Source: Onychostoma macrolepis
Taxonomy: Eukaryota > Chordata > Actinopteri > Cypriniformes > Cyprinidae
DNA length: 64,000 bases
Direction: 5' to 3'
NCBI RefSeq assembly: GCF_012432095.1
Contig: NC_081173.1
Coordinates: 19,752,498-19,816,497, forward strand
Shown: positions 1-13,800 of the stretch, piece after piece
Layout of the letters: each line of letters opens with the position of its first letter
How positions within the stretch are numbered: position 1 is the stretch's first letter
The notes under the pieces: generated by a model
Databases searched by the model: none
What the model was told of the DNA's origin: nothing
The model's input: the letters and a program-made list of their open reading frames with translations, nothing else
Position numbers and translations under genes: made by a program

Positions 1-46
1 TCTTTGATATATGAATAATATTCAATTTTCAATTCAAGTTTATTTG

Positions 47-232
47 TACACTGTAAAAAGTGCTAATTAATAAAAAATAATTTAATTTAAATAATTTTTT
101 AGAAAAGTTAAGTGAACTTGACAATTCACTTAACCTTTTTTTTTTAAATTATTATTTACTTATTTTAATTTTAAGGCAACTGGTTTCCTCAATTTTTTAA
201 GTTAAGTCAACTTAGCACTTTTTACAGTGTAT
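47..232. repeat. Short palindromic MITE (CACTGTAAAAA ends)
   Basis: Inverted ends TACACTGTAAAAAGTGCTAA and its complement at 213-232, with a largely self-complementary A/T-rich interior. The same type recurs at about 8414-8597 and 60391-60612. Confidence 0.7.
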
Positions 233-315
233 AGTGCTTTTTACGATACAAATCGTTGCAAAGCAGCTTTACAGGAAATTTTAAAACGTTTATACAATAT
301 ATTTATATATTGTAG

Positions 316-1146
316 TAGGGGTGTGCGATATTTAAAAAAAATGATATCTTGATATTTTTTGGATAAACGATAATTAGACACTATTTTGCCGAGTATGTTA
401 TTGAGCTGATATCTGACTACCGTGGACAGCTGCAGTTTTTGATATTCTTCATATTCTGTGTGGTCAGTTCACATCAGTGATAGAAATAAATCTTTTCAAA
501 TACGTTTAAATTGATTTTTACCGTTTGTGCGCAATTTTACCTTTAATGAAGCAATTTTTTTCTAAAAGTGTGCATCTTTTGAGTCAAATTGTTACATTTA
601 ATTAGTCAATTGGAATAATAAGACATTTAGGCTGTTATCAAACAAATGAAACCAGTATCAACAAAATGAATCTTTGCAGAAACTGCATCTGAAGTGGCAT
701 TTAGATGTATTCACACACTGTTTAGGACTTGGAGTGCTTTAACCTGCAGTTACAAATGCATAATGTTTTGATATTTTAAACATAAAACATTAAATACTGA
801 TATTTTAAATTATTTTTAAATGAACAGATACTTTAAATGTGAAATTAAAATCGCCAGTAGGTGGCAGCAAGTAACTGTTAACAAGTGAGTCATTGCGACT
901 GAACCGAATCATTTAACGGTGGATTCATTCAGGAACTAAACATCGTCATGTTGCTTAGAGATGCAAAAAAACAATGCTGTAGCTGTTTGGAATAATTTTT
1001 TGTTTGCGAAATGGAGCTAAAACAGGCAATATGGTGTCTAAATCGTAAGTCTCTTAATATTAACTGTTGTATAAAATCAATATCACAATCATGCTTATTT
1101 TTGAACAAAAAAACAGCACTCTTCGTGTAATTTTAACTATATGAAA

Positions 1147-1195
<49 letters not shown>

Positions 1196-1424
1196 TTTTC
1201 TGCCCCATATCTTGAATTTTGTGATCATTCATAATGCATTTTAATAGACTGAATCATGCAGTGAAAGAATGCGCACGCGCTCTAGGCTAGACTTCACTTA
1301 ATGAATGCGTGCACTCTGTAGGGGTGTGTTGTTTGGTTTTTGCAAAATACTCGATAATGTCAAATTGCACATCGCTAAAACAACAATTACGATATTATCG
1401 CAGACGATATATGGCACACCCCTA
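316..1424. mobile_element. Non-autonomous hAT-like element
   Basis: Inverted ends TAGGGGTGTGCGATAT and ATATGGCACACCCCTA, flanked by near-identical 8-base duplications (TATTGTAG at 308-315, TATTTTAG at 1425-1432). An 8-base target site is the hAT hallmark. The interior has a TA microsatellite at about 1149-1185 and no transposase. Confidence 0.65.
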
Positions 1425-1989
1425 TATTTTAGTAACTTAATATATTTAACTTATCGCAAAATTTGGTAATTATGCACAGCAAAAATATGTTGGGAGATTT
1501 GTCACCATTTACAATTATTAATTTTTAATTGAAACATTGTAAATCTTTTTCCCTGAGAAAAATGTTTTCACATTCAATGTTTTCAATGCATGTAAAGAAC
1601 ATGTTCTTACAACAATTAAAACATCATAATGTCAAAGCAAATCAGTGCAAAGGCACAAAATACATATTCTTATTTGGTCCATATGTACACTTAATGTCAC
1701 GAGGTTTATAATGCTTACATTTATCAGCTTAAACAACAGCATCCCATTCATTAGCATCCAGGCAGAATGCATGTTAATGCTAACTGAACAAAGTCTCTGC
1801 TAATGGTGTTTGGACCTCCTTGTAAAGAGTAGTTTTCAGCAAGACGAGATGTGTTTCTCTGCAGTTTTCAGCCAAGCAAGATACCCAACTCCCACTTGCA
1901 GCATCACAAAAGTGCTCCTGTAAAATAAGAGAAAAAACAAAAAACACATCCATTTATCAGGTGAAATGTCAGGGACAAGCATCACTTAC

Positions 1990-2640
1990 AATATAAGAAT
2001 AGTTAACCCAAAACTGAAAATTCTGTCATCATTTATTTATACTCATGTGCTTCCACACCTGTAGGACCTTCTGTCTAATAATCCAAAAAATTAAGCATGA
2101 CAATCAATAATCTTAAATATGCAATTGTGGCTTACCAATGTTTCTGGTATGTGTCCTAACCGGGTGTGTCTCACTCGTCCTTAAAAGTGAAGCTGCAGGC
2201 TCTTTGATCGCCCCCTGGTGGCTGGCTGCAGTACAGGTCATAAACCCCGCCCTCTCCATGTAAACGAATGGGACTTCAGTCAAAATAAAAAAAATTAATT
2301 ACACTTCCAATACAATTTTCCGAAAATATGGTTTTAGTAATTTAAGGTAGTTGTTATCACGCTGATATATGTTCAATTGTTCGTTTTTGTGATAAGTTTG
2401 ATTTTAGCCAGTAATTTGATGCTATAAAAACGGGGCGTGTCGTTATGGTTGATTGGGTCTGCGGGAGTTTGATTCCACGGCTCCACCTCACGACTCTACT
2501 GCGCAGACTCGGGCTCCAAATGACGTCATTTACTCAAGATGGCAGCGGCCATACTGAGATGTATTCGCTTCACTTTTCTATAATGGAAGGAAGCGGAGAC
2601 GCGTCGTCCATCTTTTTTACAGTCGATGGTCCTAACAAAG
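1990..2640. repeat. Dispersed cyprinid-type repeat fragments
   Basis: At 1990-2080 there is a fragment of the very common AAAATTCTGTCATCATTTA type sequence. From about 2190 to 2635 lies a second family (GCCCCCTGGTGGCTGGCTGC to TTTACAGTCGATGG). It includes a CTCF-like motif at 2207-2221. Identification is from memory of these families only. Confidence 0.45.
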
Positions 2641-2939
2641 CTCTTCTCATCCCACTTAATGTATTGGTGTCTCCATACTCTTCAAGCACATCATCTCCTT
2701 TCGATTTTTCTGTTAAGCCAGCATGAACCATCTGTAACAATATTAAAGGAACAGTTAACTTAAAATTGTAATTCCAAACCTATAGGATTCACATTTGCTG
2801 AACACAAAACACGTTCATGCTTTAAAAAAAAAAAGATAATAAAGTGTCTAAAGTAGTTTATGCGACTCATGTGCCATATTTCAAGACTTGTGAGGGCACA
2901 AAATCACTTTGAATGACGAACAATTTAACTCACTCAGTG

Positions 2940-3625
2940 TTTTCCTTGAGAAGACCAACTTCCCCGTCTGCTCCGCATTGCCAGTGAAAGAAAATGTCTC
3001 TCTGAGAAAGGTTTAGAGCGCACAACACATAAATATCGCTATTAATCAATATGTGATGTAATAAAACACAAAATGTAAATGAGGTAAAACACTTACTTCT
3101 TATGTTTCCCCTGTTAAAAGTGGCTTCCGCGTCAGTGCATAGCCATTCAAATGCATCTGTGAGAAACGTTTAGGCGCGCACAGCATCAAAATATCGTCAT
3201 AAAGTAATGTTATTTTATAAAACACAAAATGTAAATGAGGTTAAACACTTACGTTCGGTGTTTTCCATGATAAAACCAATTTCCTGAGGAAAAGTTTAGG
3301 AGTGCACATCACACAAATATCGCTATAAATCAATATGATGTTGTGAAATACATATAAATGAGATAAAACACTTAACTTTCGGCGTGTCCCTTTTAAAAAG
3401 AAACGTCCTCGTCTGGTCCGCCTCGCGAGTGGAAGAAATGTCTTTAAAAAAAAGTTTAGGCGCACACACCTCATAAATATCGCTATAAAACGATATGATA
3501 TTACAAAACACATATTGTGATTAAGATTAAACACTTAATTTAGCTGTTTTCCGTCCTCATATGCTCCGCATCGCGAGTCTAAGAAAATGGCGTCTGTGAA
3601 AAATATTCCAGATGGGTCAAGCGCG
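2940..3625. repeat. Four-unit tandem repeat (units about 125-160 bp)
   Basis: The sequence GTTTAG(G/A)xGCxCAC, then ATATCGCTATAAA, then TAAATGAGG(T)TAAACACTTA recurs with starts near 3013, 3169, 3296 and 3452. Units are diverged by substitutions and small indels. No ORF runs convincingly through it. Confidence 0.7.
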
Positions 3626-6600
3626 CACACGAGCAAATGTCCCGGATGTGACTAATAACACTCAACAGAGTGTTATACGAGTTTCTCTGCGTATTTACAC
3701 CGGCCAGAGGGTGCTGTTTACACTAGCTAGTGTTAATCCCCTAAAGTTGAACACCACAACTTTAACACTTTACTCTAAAAGTCCTTAACACTACGGGGTT
3801 GGTACCTAAGAGGGGTTGGCATCATCTCTTCTCAGGTGATTGGTCGTCTCAGAAAAATATCAATGAATTATTAGGCCTATTTTTTTCGGAAACAATCTCT
3901 TAAGAAATTCAATTGGCAGCGTATAGGTTGTTGAGTGAACTTCAGTTCAAAGATTCAACTAGTTGCCTATGCTTTCACGTTTTTGGTAAATTAGCACAAA
4001 CTGCATGTCAAAGGATGTTATCACTATGTAGGAAGGTTTTGGTTGTGTTTACAATATAACACTTAGGCCTACATTGCACAGTATCGCTTCAGTGGTTCTT
4101 TAAATGTTGTAGGCCTATGTGAACAGTATGCAGCATGTGTGTTTCAATATGCATTGAGCTAAATACATGACCTGATTACGCTGCATTACATTTTAACCTT
4201 ATTTTCTGTATAAATGTCTTGCTATCTGATTTAATATTATCTGTCACTATCCAATATGTTTGATTAAATAAACATAAATAAATATAAATAAAAATGTAGA
4301 TTTTTAAATAAAGTGGTTACCTCTTAGTGTGCATGTGCATGCTAAAAAATATTGTTCAATGGTGTGGCGCCATCTGCTGACCAATAAATATCATTACTTC
4401 TTGTGGAACAGGAAGCACAAGTAGCAGTATAGGTGCAGTCATATTGCTTGAATAATTAGGCCTATTTCTGTTATATTTTCAAATATGGCTACAACATACT
4501 TGTTTTTAAAAGTGTTGCTTAGAAAGTCCACATTTGAGTCATAGACTCAAATAACTATAGTAGACGAAGAAACAAATGTTTTGATAGTTGTTCAAAAGAT
4601 TAAAACAAAAGAAAGTTTTTACAAAAATTACTGTAACAAATAGTAGTACTGAGGGACAGTAGTTGAATAGTTAAGGTCACATTTCTAATAGCCCTACCAC
4701 TAATGTATCCCAAAGTTCTGTAAAAGGAAAGTAACAACAACAAAATAACTGAAAATACTAAGTGAACTGAAAATAATAAGGTGAATTTAGGTAATGTGGG
4801 CCAGTTTTTGTAAAACTTATAATTTAGCTGCCTAGATGGGTTTTTCTTTACTGTTGTTAACTTTAAGGTACAGCTATAATATTTCAGTTTGAACAGTTTA
4901 TATAATGTGTTATTTGCAAGGTAAACTTTTTGAGATCATGCACTCCAGACAAATTTGTTTTCAGGTAAAGTGGGCCAGCTGAAAATGATCAAAAATGATC
5001 CTGTATCTTAATTAAAAACATATGTTCTCTAAACACTTTAAATGTACTTTAATGTGTCCAATTTTAAATATTATATTCTGCATCTACATTTCGCTCTGCT
5101 CATCCTTTTTTAACTCCATAGACTGAACTTCTTGCCTCACCTTCCTTTCTATTCTTTCTTTCCTTTCTTCCATCTCTGACTTCATTTTCCTAATTGCCGT
5201 TTTCTAAATAAATACATAAATAAATAAAAGTAGATTATTCATGTTAGCTATAAAATAATGAATGCCAATTTAAATAACAAATTCGAGCATAATTACTGAA
5301 GGATAAAGGTCACCCACGTGATTTCCACTGGCCCACTTTAACACATTCAGCCAAAGTGGGCCAGCAATATTCTTCTTTGCATTGTATTCCCTGTTTGTCA
5401 AACAAAACAGGAACTGTCACAATAAAAAATGTACACATATGATGAGCAACCTTATACATCACAAATAAAAATCTTATGTCAAAGGGTTTCCTATCTGTCC
5501 CCATGGAGCAGTCCTCCTTTGATGCCATATTGAAGGGCTAGTCAGCTGGCAGCCCCAGTCATCTTTATCCGGCCCGAGGGAGAAGTATGCGCAGGTGGCA
5601 TATATGCCTTGAATTGTTGTCCACAAGGTGGCAACACTGGCCCGGGCCATCCGAAAAAGAAAAGAAAGAGACGCAACCACAACAATTTACGGAGACCGCA
5701 ATATCAATAGAGGGCAGCGTTGACAAGCGTTTATGAGGGACATTTGAGATATCCACAACTCTAGTTTAACCGAGTATAAAGACAGTGTTATCGGTCATAA
5801 CGTCTGGCGAGAAATAGCGCAAAATTATTATCAAATGAAGTATAGTTTGAAATGCTGCGCGCGCGCTGTACATATACGCTGAGACGCTTCAGACAGACTG
5901 CCAGTAGCGCTTCAACTGACAAAAACACACACAATTATGTCAGAATTCACGGTTTTGGCGAGTTACCTCGTAAACGTAGTCTTAACTGAGTTACAAAGTC
6001 TTAAATGACTGTAAAGAGTTTGGAGAAAATCGGACGTGTGTCCGGTTTTAAAGAAACAGCGCTGCTTTTAAAGTGAAACCTGCAGAAGTCTGTCATTGAT
6101 GGAAATCAAAGAACAAAAGAAAAAGAGAAGTCACTCGACTGCTCTAGTCGCTGATTAACTTTTGTAGCTTGAATAAAAATTAACCAACATAGTTTATGCA
6201 TATACAATTAGGCTATGTGAAGATTGTTTTAAAAACACTTAAATTAAAAGTTGTTATACATTTCAGAGCCTATTAAATATTAAAAATAATGGCTTTCAAT
6301 TATACTGTAATGTTGAATGGCTATAATTAATACGGAAAATAGAGGGAAAATGCATTTAATAGAGACACCAGTAGCAGTATTGTTATCGACTCTTCATTAG
6401 GCTACTTAGTAAAAAGATGCCATTAAACACGTATTTAAAATATACTTTCTTTATGTTGTTTCTACATTAATTTGGAGTTTCAGTGTGAAATTATGACAAT
6501 ATAAATATGATTAATCATGATTAATTACAGAAAAATGTGTGATTAATAATTTTTTTTTAATTGATAGACAGCACTGTTAACCTTTTTATAGATCTTGGTG

Positions 6601-7599
6601 TTGGTAATATTGGTTTATTTTAGTGCTGAATATGCATTTCAATTTAATTTCTAATTTTATAGCCCCCCCAGAAAGGGATTGGGACAGCCCCCACCCCCTT
6701 GGCCCCCTTCAAATTTTCAGTTAGATAATCCGGCCCTCAAATGAAGCTAGTTGACTAGCCCTGCCATATTGCATCGACCAAAACTATTTTAGCATTTAGA
6801 GAAATAGTGTTCCTTTGATTAAAGACCATTGTTATGCTCTGAAGGTGTAAACCCATTGAGCACAGTAATCAAGCTTAAACCTGAATTCACCCTATAAACT
6901 AACAACACTAGAATAAAACCAGTAGCCTATTTAGTAGGCTATCTCCTCCTAAATCAGACGTTAGGGTGATAAAATAGTAGCCTAACTAAATATTTATACA
7001 GTGAACAGACATTTAATAGAGATTGGTTATCTGAGCATCACTGAACCAAACCAAACCTTCTTTTAGCCTATAGCCTACCTATTCTGTTTTTTTGTTTGTT
7101 TGTTTTGTTTTTTTAGGCCTATTGGCAGACGCCAAACTTGCTATTTCGAATAGGCACTGGCAACACTAACCTGATACTTGATATCCAGTAGGCTATGTGT
7201 GATTTTTACTCATAATATGCTTGTGTTCTGTACTGAATAAGTTGCTCTTCATGGCAAAGAATGACAGAATTAATTTCTCATCATCAGCATAAAGAAAAAA
7301 AGAAGGAAAAACTTGATCAGTTGACAGTGGAAGAGAATAGGTTTGTTTCAATGGGGAAAAAAGTCTCTTAGTTAATTTACACACTAATTTTAATAAATGA
7401 CTGTAGACCTAGCTAATTGTGGCCGCCGTTAACGACTTGCTTTTAAGGAACTATTTATGATTGATTCATTAGGCCTAGTCACACATAACACACAACCTGA
7501 ACAAATGGTCACAGATCGAATTAGTGAACTAATCTGATTCAAAAGATTCGATTCACTTGGATGACTCAATAACCCTAACGCGTGAAATGAAGTAGAGTC
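3626..7599. other. Intergenic region upstream of the crybg2-like gene
   Basis: AT-rich, with a CTCF-like motif at 4366-4379 and repeated CCAAAGTGGGCCAGC-type words at about 4798, 4972 and 5353. Short ORFs here show no recognisable product. I see no RNA gene. Confidence 0.5.
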
Positions 7600-7878
7600 G
7601 GCTGCGTTTCATAACCTTATAGAGAACTGCCTATATTGACAACATTTATTTAAATCATGGGCGCGCGCAGCAGCTGAGTCAGAGCGCGCCTACGATACAA
7701 AAACACTCGGTAGGTGTCTCACTAGCTTTGACACAGCTAGAGCATCTGTTCACGAGAGAGCAAGGTTTGGCTGTGTACTAGAGGGCAGGTACTTCTACGT
7801 GCGTCGACTCAGCGCATCGTAATAAACTTTTACTAAAATCATCCGCGTGCTTCTGAAGTGATCCTCTGAAGTTTTGCC
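7600..7878 (+). promoter_or_regulatory. Presumed promoter and 5' UTR of the crybg2-like gene
   Basis: The 280 bases before the ATG are richer in CpG and GCGCGC runs than the surrounding AT-rich DNA. They contain an exact AP-1 motif, TGAGTCA, at 7675-7681. I see no clear TATA box. The start codon is preceded by TTTTGCC, giving an acceptable context (GCCATGG, with G at +4). The ORF opens with a Lys/Ser-rich stretch and no upstream in-frame ATG was needed. Promoter placement is an inference from position and composition; a further upstream non-coding exon cannot be excluded. Confidence 0.45.
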
Positions 7879-10800
7879 ATGGCGAAAAAGAGTATTTCCA
7901 CTAAGAAATCTTTGAGGAATTTGTTTTCTAAAAGTGAAGCAAATCTCAAAGAGTCTGTGGATAAAGAAGACAGCGGCAAAGGAATTCTCAAATCATTTAA
8001 ATGGAAGTCAAAGAAATCGGAGAGTTCAGGAGGAAGTCTGAAGGCTGCGAGGTAAAAACCATTTCATTATTTTTGCAGTTAGGCCTACTAGGCTACTGAA
8101 TGATGCATGATTATTTTTTGGCCATATCTCTGTCAGACAGTCTAAACCCAATATCTGTCATCTGTTTAGGTTTAAAAAATACAGAATGTACAATCCACAA
8201 GCCTATTAAAATGAACTATTCCAGCTGAGGGTTAGTCCACGGCTGTAATATCTCCAGATGTAGATGTAAAGGGACCCAAACGCTTTGCGTTCAAATAAAA
8301 TAAATTAATAAAATTAAAAATAATGAGAGCAATGTACATGTTTGTGACTGTGATTTTACTTTTTTATTTGGAACCTAATTTAGGCTATCTCAGTGTTCTC
8401 AATGATTTATTCTGTACACTGAAAAAAAAATTAAGCTAAGTGGTCGCAAAAAATTTATTTTAGCTACGTTTAATTAAAAAAAAAAAATGTTGGAAGTTAG
8501 TCAACTAAATTTGTTTATTTAAATGTAGCTAAAATAAATTGATTGCAACCACTTACCTAAAAAAAATTTAGTAAATTCAATGAATCATTTTTTTCAGCCT
8601 ATAGGTAGACTAAAAAAAAACAGCTATATTCTGTACAAAGTAGCCCATGTGTAACGGGGCTGACGAGACGTGAAACTTGCGGATCCATGTGCAAGCTTTT
8701 ATTAAAAGGCATGGTCATAAATACAGGCAGAGTCGAGCAATGGCAAACAGGTCTATCATAGGCTAGGCAAAGAGTAATCCAAAACGGGCCTGGGTCGGTC
8801 AACAGCAAACAGTATCCAAAGGGGCTTGACGAGAGAGGTTATCTGAAAACGAAGCAATAACACAATCCAAAACAGGCAGGGGAAAACACAATCCAAAACA
8901 GGCAGCGCAAGACTAGGAAAACTATCAGGGGCTCTGTAGAGTAGCTGGCTAGGGGAGCGATAAACACATACAATACTCGGAATGAACGGAAGTGCAGGGA
9001 CAGGATTCGTGACACCATGTAGCTTTCAGAGAATAGTCAAATGATAAAGCTAAAGAAATTGTATTATATTCTTTTCTATTCTGTTCTGCTGCAATTTGTA
9101 TATTTATTTTTTATTATTATAAATTATTTATAATTATATTATTAGTAGTAGTATAGCCTATTTTGTATTTAGGGCCTAAATTAGTATTCTGTTAACCTTT
9201 TTGCACCTTTAATTAGGCCTATTATATAATATATTAGGCTATTTTAATGTTACTATTTCATATTATTATTATTATTATTATTCATTTGTGCTGGGAAGTT
9301 TTACTGCATGTATTACTCCACTCAGAAAGGGATGGCAGTGCAGCCATTAGTAGAATGCGGTTTTGTCTGAAAAAGTAGCTTTTGTTTTGAAAGGTGAGAT
9401 CGTAAATGTTTTCGGTAACACTTTATTTCGATAGTCCACTTTATACATTCTACTAACAGTAAGTAACTTTGCAACTACATGTCAACTGGCGGTCATTAGA
9501 GTATTAGTAGACTGTCGGCTTAATATCTTCTAACACTTTATTTTAATGGGTCCACAACATACAAAATACTGAGTATGAGAAACCTTACAAGTATACACTA
9601 CCTACACTACTGAGAGTTAGTAGACATGAAGTTGCTAATTAATGAGAATTAGTTGACATGTAGTTACAAAGTTACTTATAGTTAGTAGAATGTCTAAAGT
9701 GGACTATCGAAACAAAGTGTAACCATGTTTTCTCTCGCAACTGGATAAATAGTGGTGTAGTTTGGCCTGCAGCAATGGTGGACTGGGGCTAAAAAATGGC
9801 CCTGGACTTTCTGGCACAGAGCGCCCACCACACCACACCATAAACCCACCAGCTCATTATGCACAGAGCAATTTTTAACACTACTTATAAAAATATAACA
9901 CAATACAGAAATAAAATGCTATCTTTTTATAAATTTTTTTTTTTTTAAGATAAGACAGCTGTTACGGGTGCTATGCTAATAACACGCACGACTCTTTACG
10001 CAGTAAAGAGTTCCAACTGAGGAGGGAGGGCGGGGGCTCTGGAGGAGGGAGTGGAGCAGGAGAGAGGACAAACCAATCCCGGAGCAAAGTAATAGTCCAT
10101 GGGGGAGTGGAAGGTGGGAGGAGCCAAGGGGAAACCAGGAGCAGGAAGAGCCAGGTGTTGAGCCAGAGACCAACCAGGACGAGACCCCAGGGCGGAGTCG
10201 AAGGCGGGAGGAGCCAGGGTGGAAATGATGCCTTGACATTCGTGGACACCCTGGGGACGACCGACAGAGGTGCAGCTCTCGCTGATGGAGACCCAGATGG
10301 AGCCGAAGACCGATGAGTCCACGCTCAGCCGATGGTCCTGGAGGCCGAGGAGGAGCTGGAAATCCAGAGGTCAGAGGCTGAGCCGGTGGGACCGAGGACG
10401 CCGGTGGAGCCGAGGGAGGGAGGAGCCAAGGTGGAGCCAAAGTGTCGACGGACCGAGGTGGAGCAGGGGGCACAGAGGCTAGAGGCGGAGATAGGGGATC
10501 CTCTGTGTAGGATGGAGCAGATGGCCTGAAGACTATCTGTATATCCAGCTGGCCAGTAGGAGGTGCAGAGAGGCTGAAGGACAGCAGTGATGACGGGGCT
10601 GAAGGACTGGTTGACTGAGGAGGCGGGAGAGGGAGGTTGGGAGGGAACACAGGGGAACATGAGCTGGACGGAACCAGCGGAGACGCAGGAGATTCAGGGC
10701 TGGACGGAACCAGCGGAGACGCTGGAGAGACAGGAGTATCTAGCAAGACAGGGGGTTTAGGGTTCACCTCTCCGAAAAAGTCAATCAGATCCATAGAGAA

Positions 10801-13800
10801 AATGTCCTTCAGTTCCTCATAATATCCACCAGAGGCCCGTCCATACTCGCTCATAGCGGTGGGAGTGTGGGCGGGGCAATCCGCCATATCCCCGAACTCC
10901 ACTAATACTCCTTCGGTGCTCAGCGGTGTAGCCGGCTCACACACTTGGTCAGACCTTTGCGAAGAACTAGGCTCCAGGGCGATGGTAACTTCTAACCTTG
11001 TCCTCGGTCCAAGTTCCTCCATCGCGGCGTGCCGAGCTCCTCGGTCTGCGGCGTGTTCGTGCGACACCTCTGTCGCATCATTCGCTGGTGGTCGGCTGGT
11101 CTCTGGCAGTGGTGGAGCGGGGCCGGTGGCGAAATCATCCTCCACAGGGCCGATGGCGAATGCCGAGTTGTTGTGTACCAGCACCCACTCCACGAAGGCG
11201 GCGAAATCCTCTTTAGGACCGTCTGCTGGAACACGTGCCTTAGACCGCTCGCTCAGGCTAGTGAAATAAAAAACACAGAGCGAGCGGTCTGGATAGTGGG
11301 TAAGGCACGCGAGCTGAATAAAGTCCAGGGTGTGATCTTCCAGCGGGCGATCTCCCTGCTCCAGGCAGAGAAGTTTTACGGGGGGAAGGTCCATGGAAAA
11401 AATTAAACAAAACAAAAAAAGAGAAAAATGCCGTTCTAACAGTGTAGGCCAGTTCTTCTGTTACAGATGCTATGCTAATAACGCGCACGACGTAGGAGTA
11501 TTCCAAATAATAGTCTTTTTAATTATCATCCACAGAAGAAACAGAGTAAATTCCAGAAGCACGATGTAGCACCACACATAATACAAACGTAGAACTGGCA
11601 AATGAACTGAGGAGAACTCAGGACTTAAGAACACAGGTACTAATTTGATAATTAATGAAACAGCAGGTGATAACGATGAACTTAAGACAGGCAAAAACTA
11701 GGTCAGAACAGAAAGTCAAAACACAGACTTGTGACAACAGCAAAGATATTTATACTTATTACAAATTATTTATAGTTCAAATAAATGCTGTTCTTTAACA
11801 TTGTATTCATCAAATAATCCTGAAAAAGATAAAGTATCACAGTTTCCACAAAAATATTAAACAAAAACAGTTTTCAGTATTGATAATAATAAGAACCATT
11901 AGTAATAATTGATCATAAATAATACCTGATAATAATTAAGCAGCAAAACAGCATATTAGAATAATTTCTGAAGAGCCATGTGACACTGAAGACTGATGCA
12001 ATGATGCTGAAAATTCCTCTTTAATCACAGAAATAAACGACATTTTAAAATATCTTTAACGGAAAACCACTATTTTAAGTATAATATTTCATATTATTTT
12101 TACTGTATTTTTGATCATATATTTTCAGCATTCTTTCAATAAATAAATAAATAAATATAAAGTCTTAATTATTTCAAACATTTGACCGCCAATTTGTAGG
12201 CCTATATAAAATAATTCATGTGAAATAGCAAATTATATTTTTTATTATAGCCTAATATATGTCACTTTCCTAATCACGGCACTTGAAAGTGAAAGTCTTC
12301 AGATTAACAATATTCTAGAGTAGCTACGTTTGAGAATGATATTTTAGGTTTACGTGTTTTTTTGTTTGTTTGTTTTTTGTAGCCTGTGTTTGTTTTTTGA
12401 AACATTTTCTTAGACACGTGAAATTACAGAAGAAAGCCTGGATTTACAAACATTCACTTTTATCTTATGTTGTGATGAATAACAGTAGTAGCCTAGTTTG
12501 CATACCTCAAAAACAATGTCTGTCGTTTAACATTTTTTATATCGTAAATTGTTAGCAAATATTACTGAATTGTCTCGTCATGTTTAGCTGCTTACATTTT
12601 ACCTCAGCTCGCATTCAAGTGCCGTGCAGTTTAGCTCTGTGAATGGTAAATCCCGCCTTCTACACTTTGATTGGTTATTTCAAAAATTTTTACATTGACG
12701 AGCGCTTTTGAGCCGCTGCACTGATCAGAGCGCGCTAAATTAATTAGAATGTTTGACTCAAGTGGGCCGCTGGACCAATATAAGCTAAGTAGGATGAATT
12801 TACTATAATTCATTCTTTATATTTTCAGAATGGGCCGGCCCAAATTGTACAGCGGCCCATCGGGGAAACAAATCGTGCAAACGATAAAAAGCCATCATAT
12901 GCGCTGTTGGCATGTAAAAACAATTTATTTATATAGCTTTATGAGTGATTTGTTTAAGGAACTATTTTCGATGGTAGAGAAGAAATTTAAAAAAGTCTTT
13001 GCTCAAAATATAAGTTTATCGCTAATAATTGCTTGTTTAAACAGCTACAATGTAAAAGCAATATCAGATTTGATGATTGTGTCTTGGGCTCCATACTCAT
13101 GGCTGTGATTACCTGTAACATTACTCGGCCTATGGCTTTGCGCTTGTGGGCGATTATATATCCTTGCTGATATAAAAATCCAATAACACTCCTGTGCTTG
13201 TGATATTGCTTAATTGAAAAGATCAATTACATGAGTATCTGTAACACTGCATGGGTGATGATTGATGTGGGTCATTCTTCAATTGGGGTGGCAAATGAGA
13301 GGCAGAATTTGTAAAAATGCTTGTTTGTTTTTTCTAATAAAATATATTTAAAATGAGTTTAATATGCTATATCCATTTAAATGAAAGCTTAAGAACATTT
13401 TGATTTTTAAATAATTTCAATCAAACACTGGTGACACAGCCACTTATGTCTATGTCATTTTGATGTAACACCACAGACTTTATATTGCAAGTTACTATAG
13501 GCTCTGTGGTGTTACCAGAAAAGACAGTAACACCACAGACAAATCGACCTAAATCCAGACTTTTCTAAAATGGAGGTTGCCATCATGATGATCTCAAGAT
13601 CAGGGGACATTTTGGAAATATTAATTAGTATGCATTTATCAAACTTTTGATTAAAATATGTTAAATCTGCAAGTTATCAACGTAACACCACAGACACTAA
13701 TAAAGTGTGGCACTTGAAATTGTCGGAAATTTAGCTAAACTTAAAAAAATTAATAAGAAAGAATGTACTCCCCATGCACCCCTCAGATCAACCAGTATCT

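Noticed and set aside
3241..3534. 97-residue minus ORF in the tandem repeat
   Set aside because: No homology cue, overlaps another frame equally open, and follows the repeat period.
10859..11406. Plus-strand ORFs of 125-136 residues
   Set aside because: Shadows of the minus-strand gag-like ORF.
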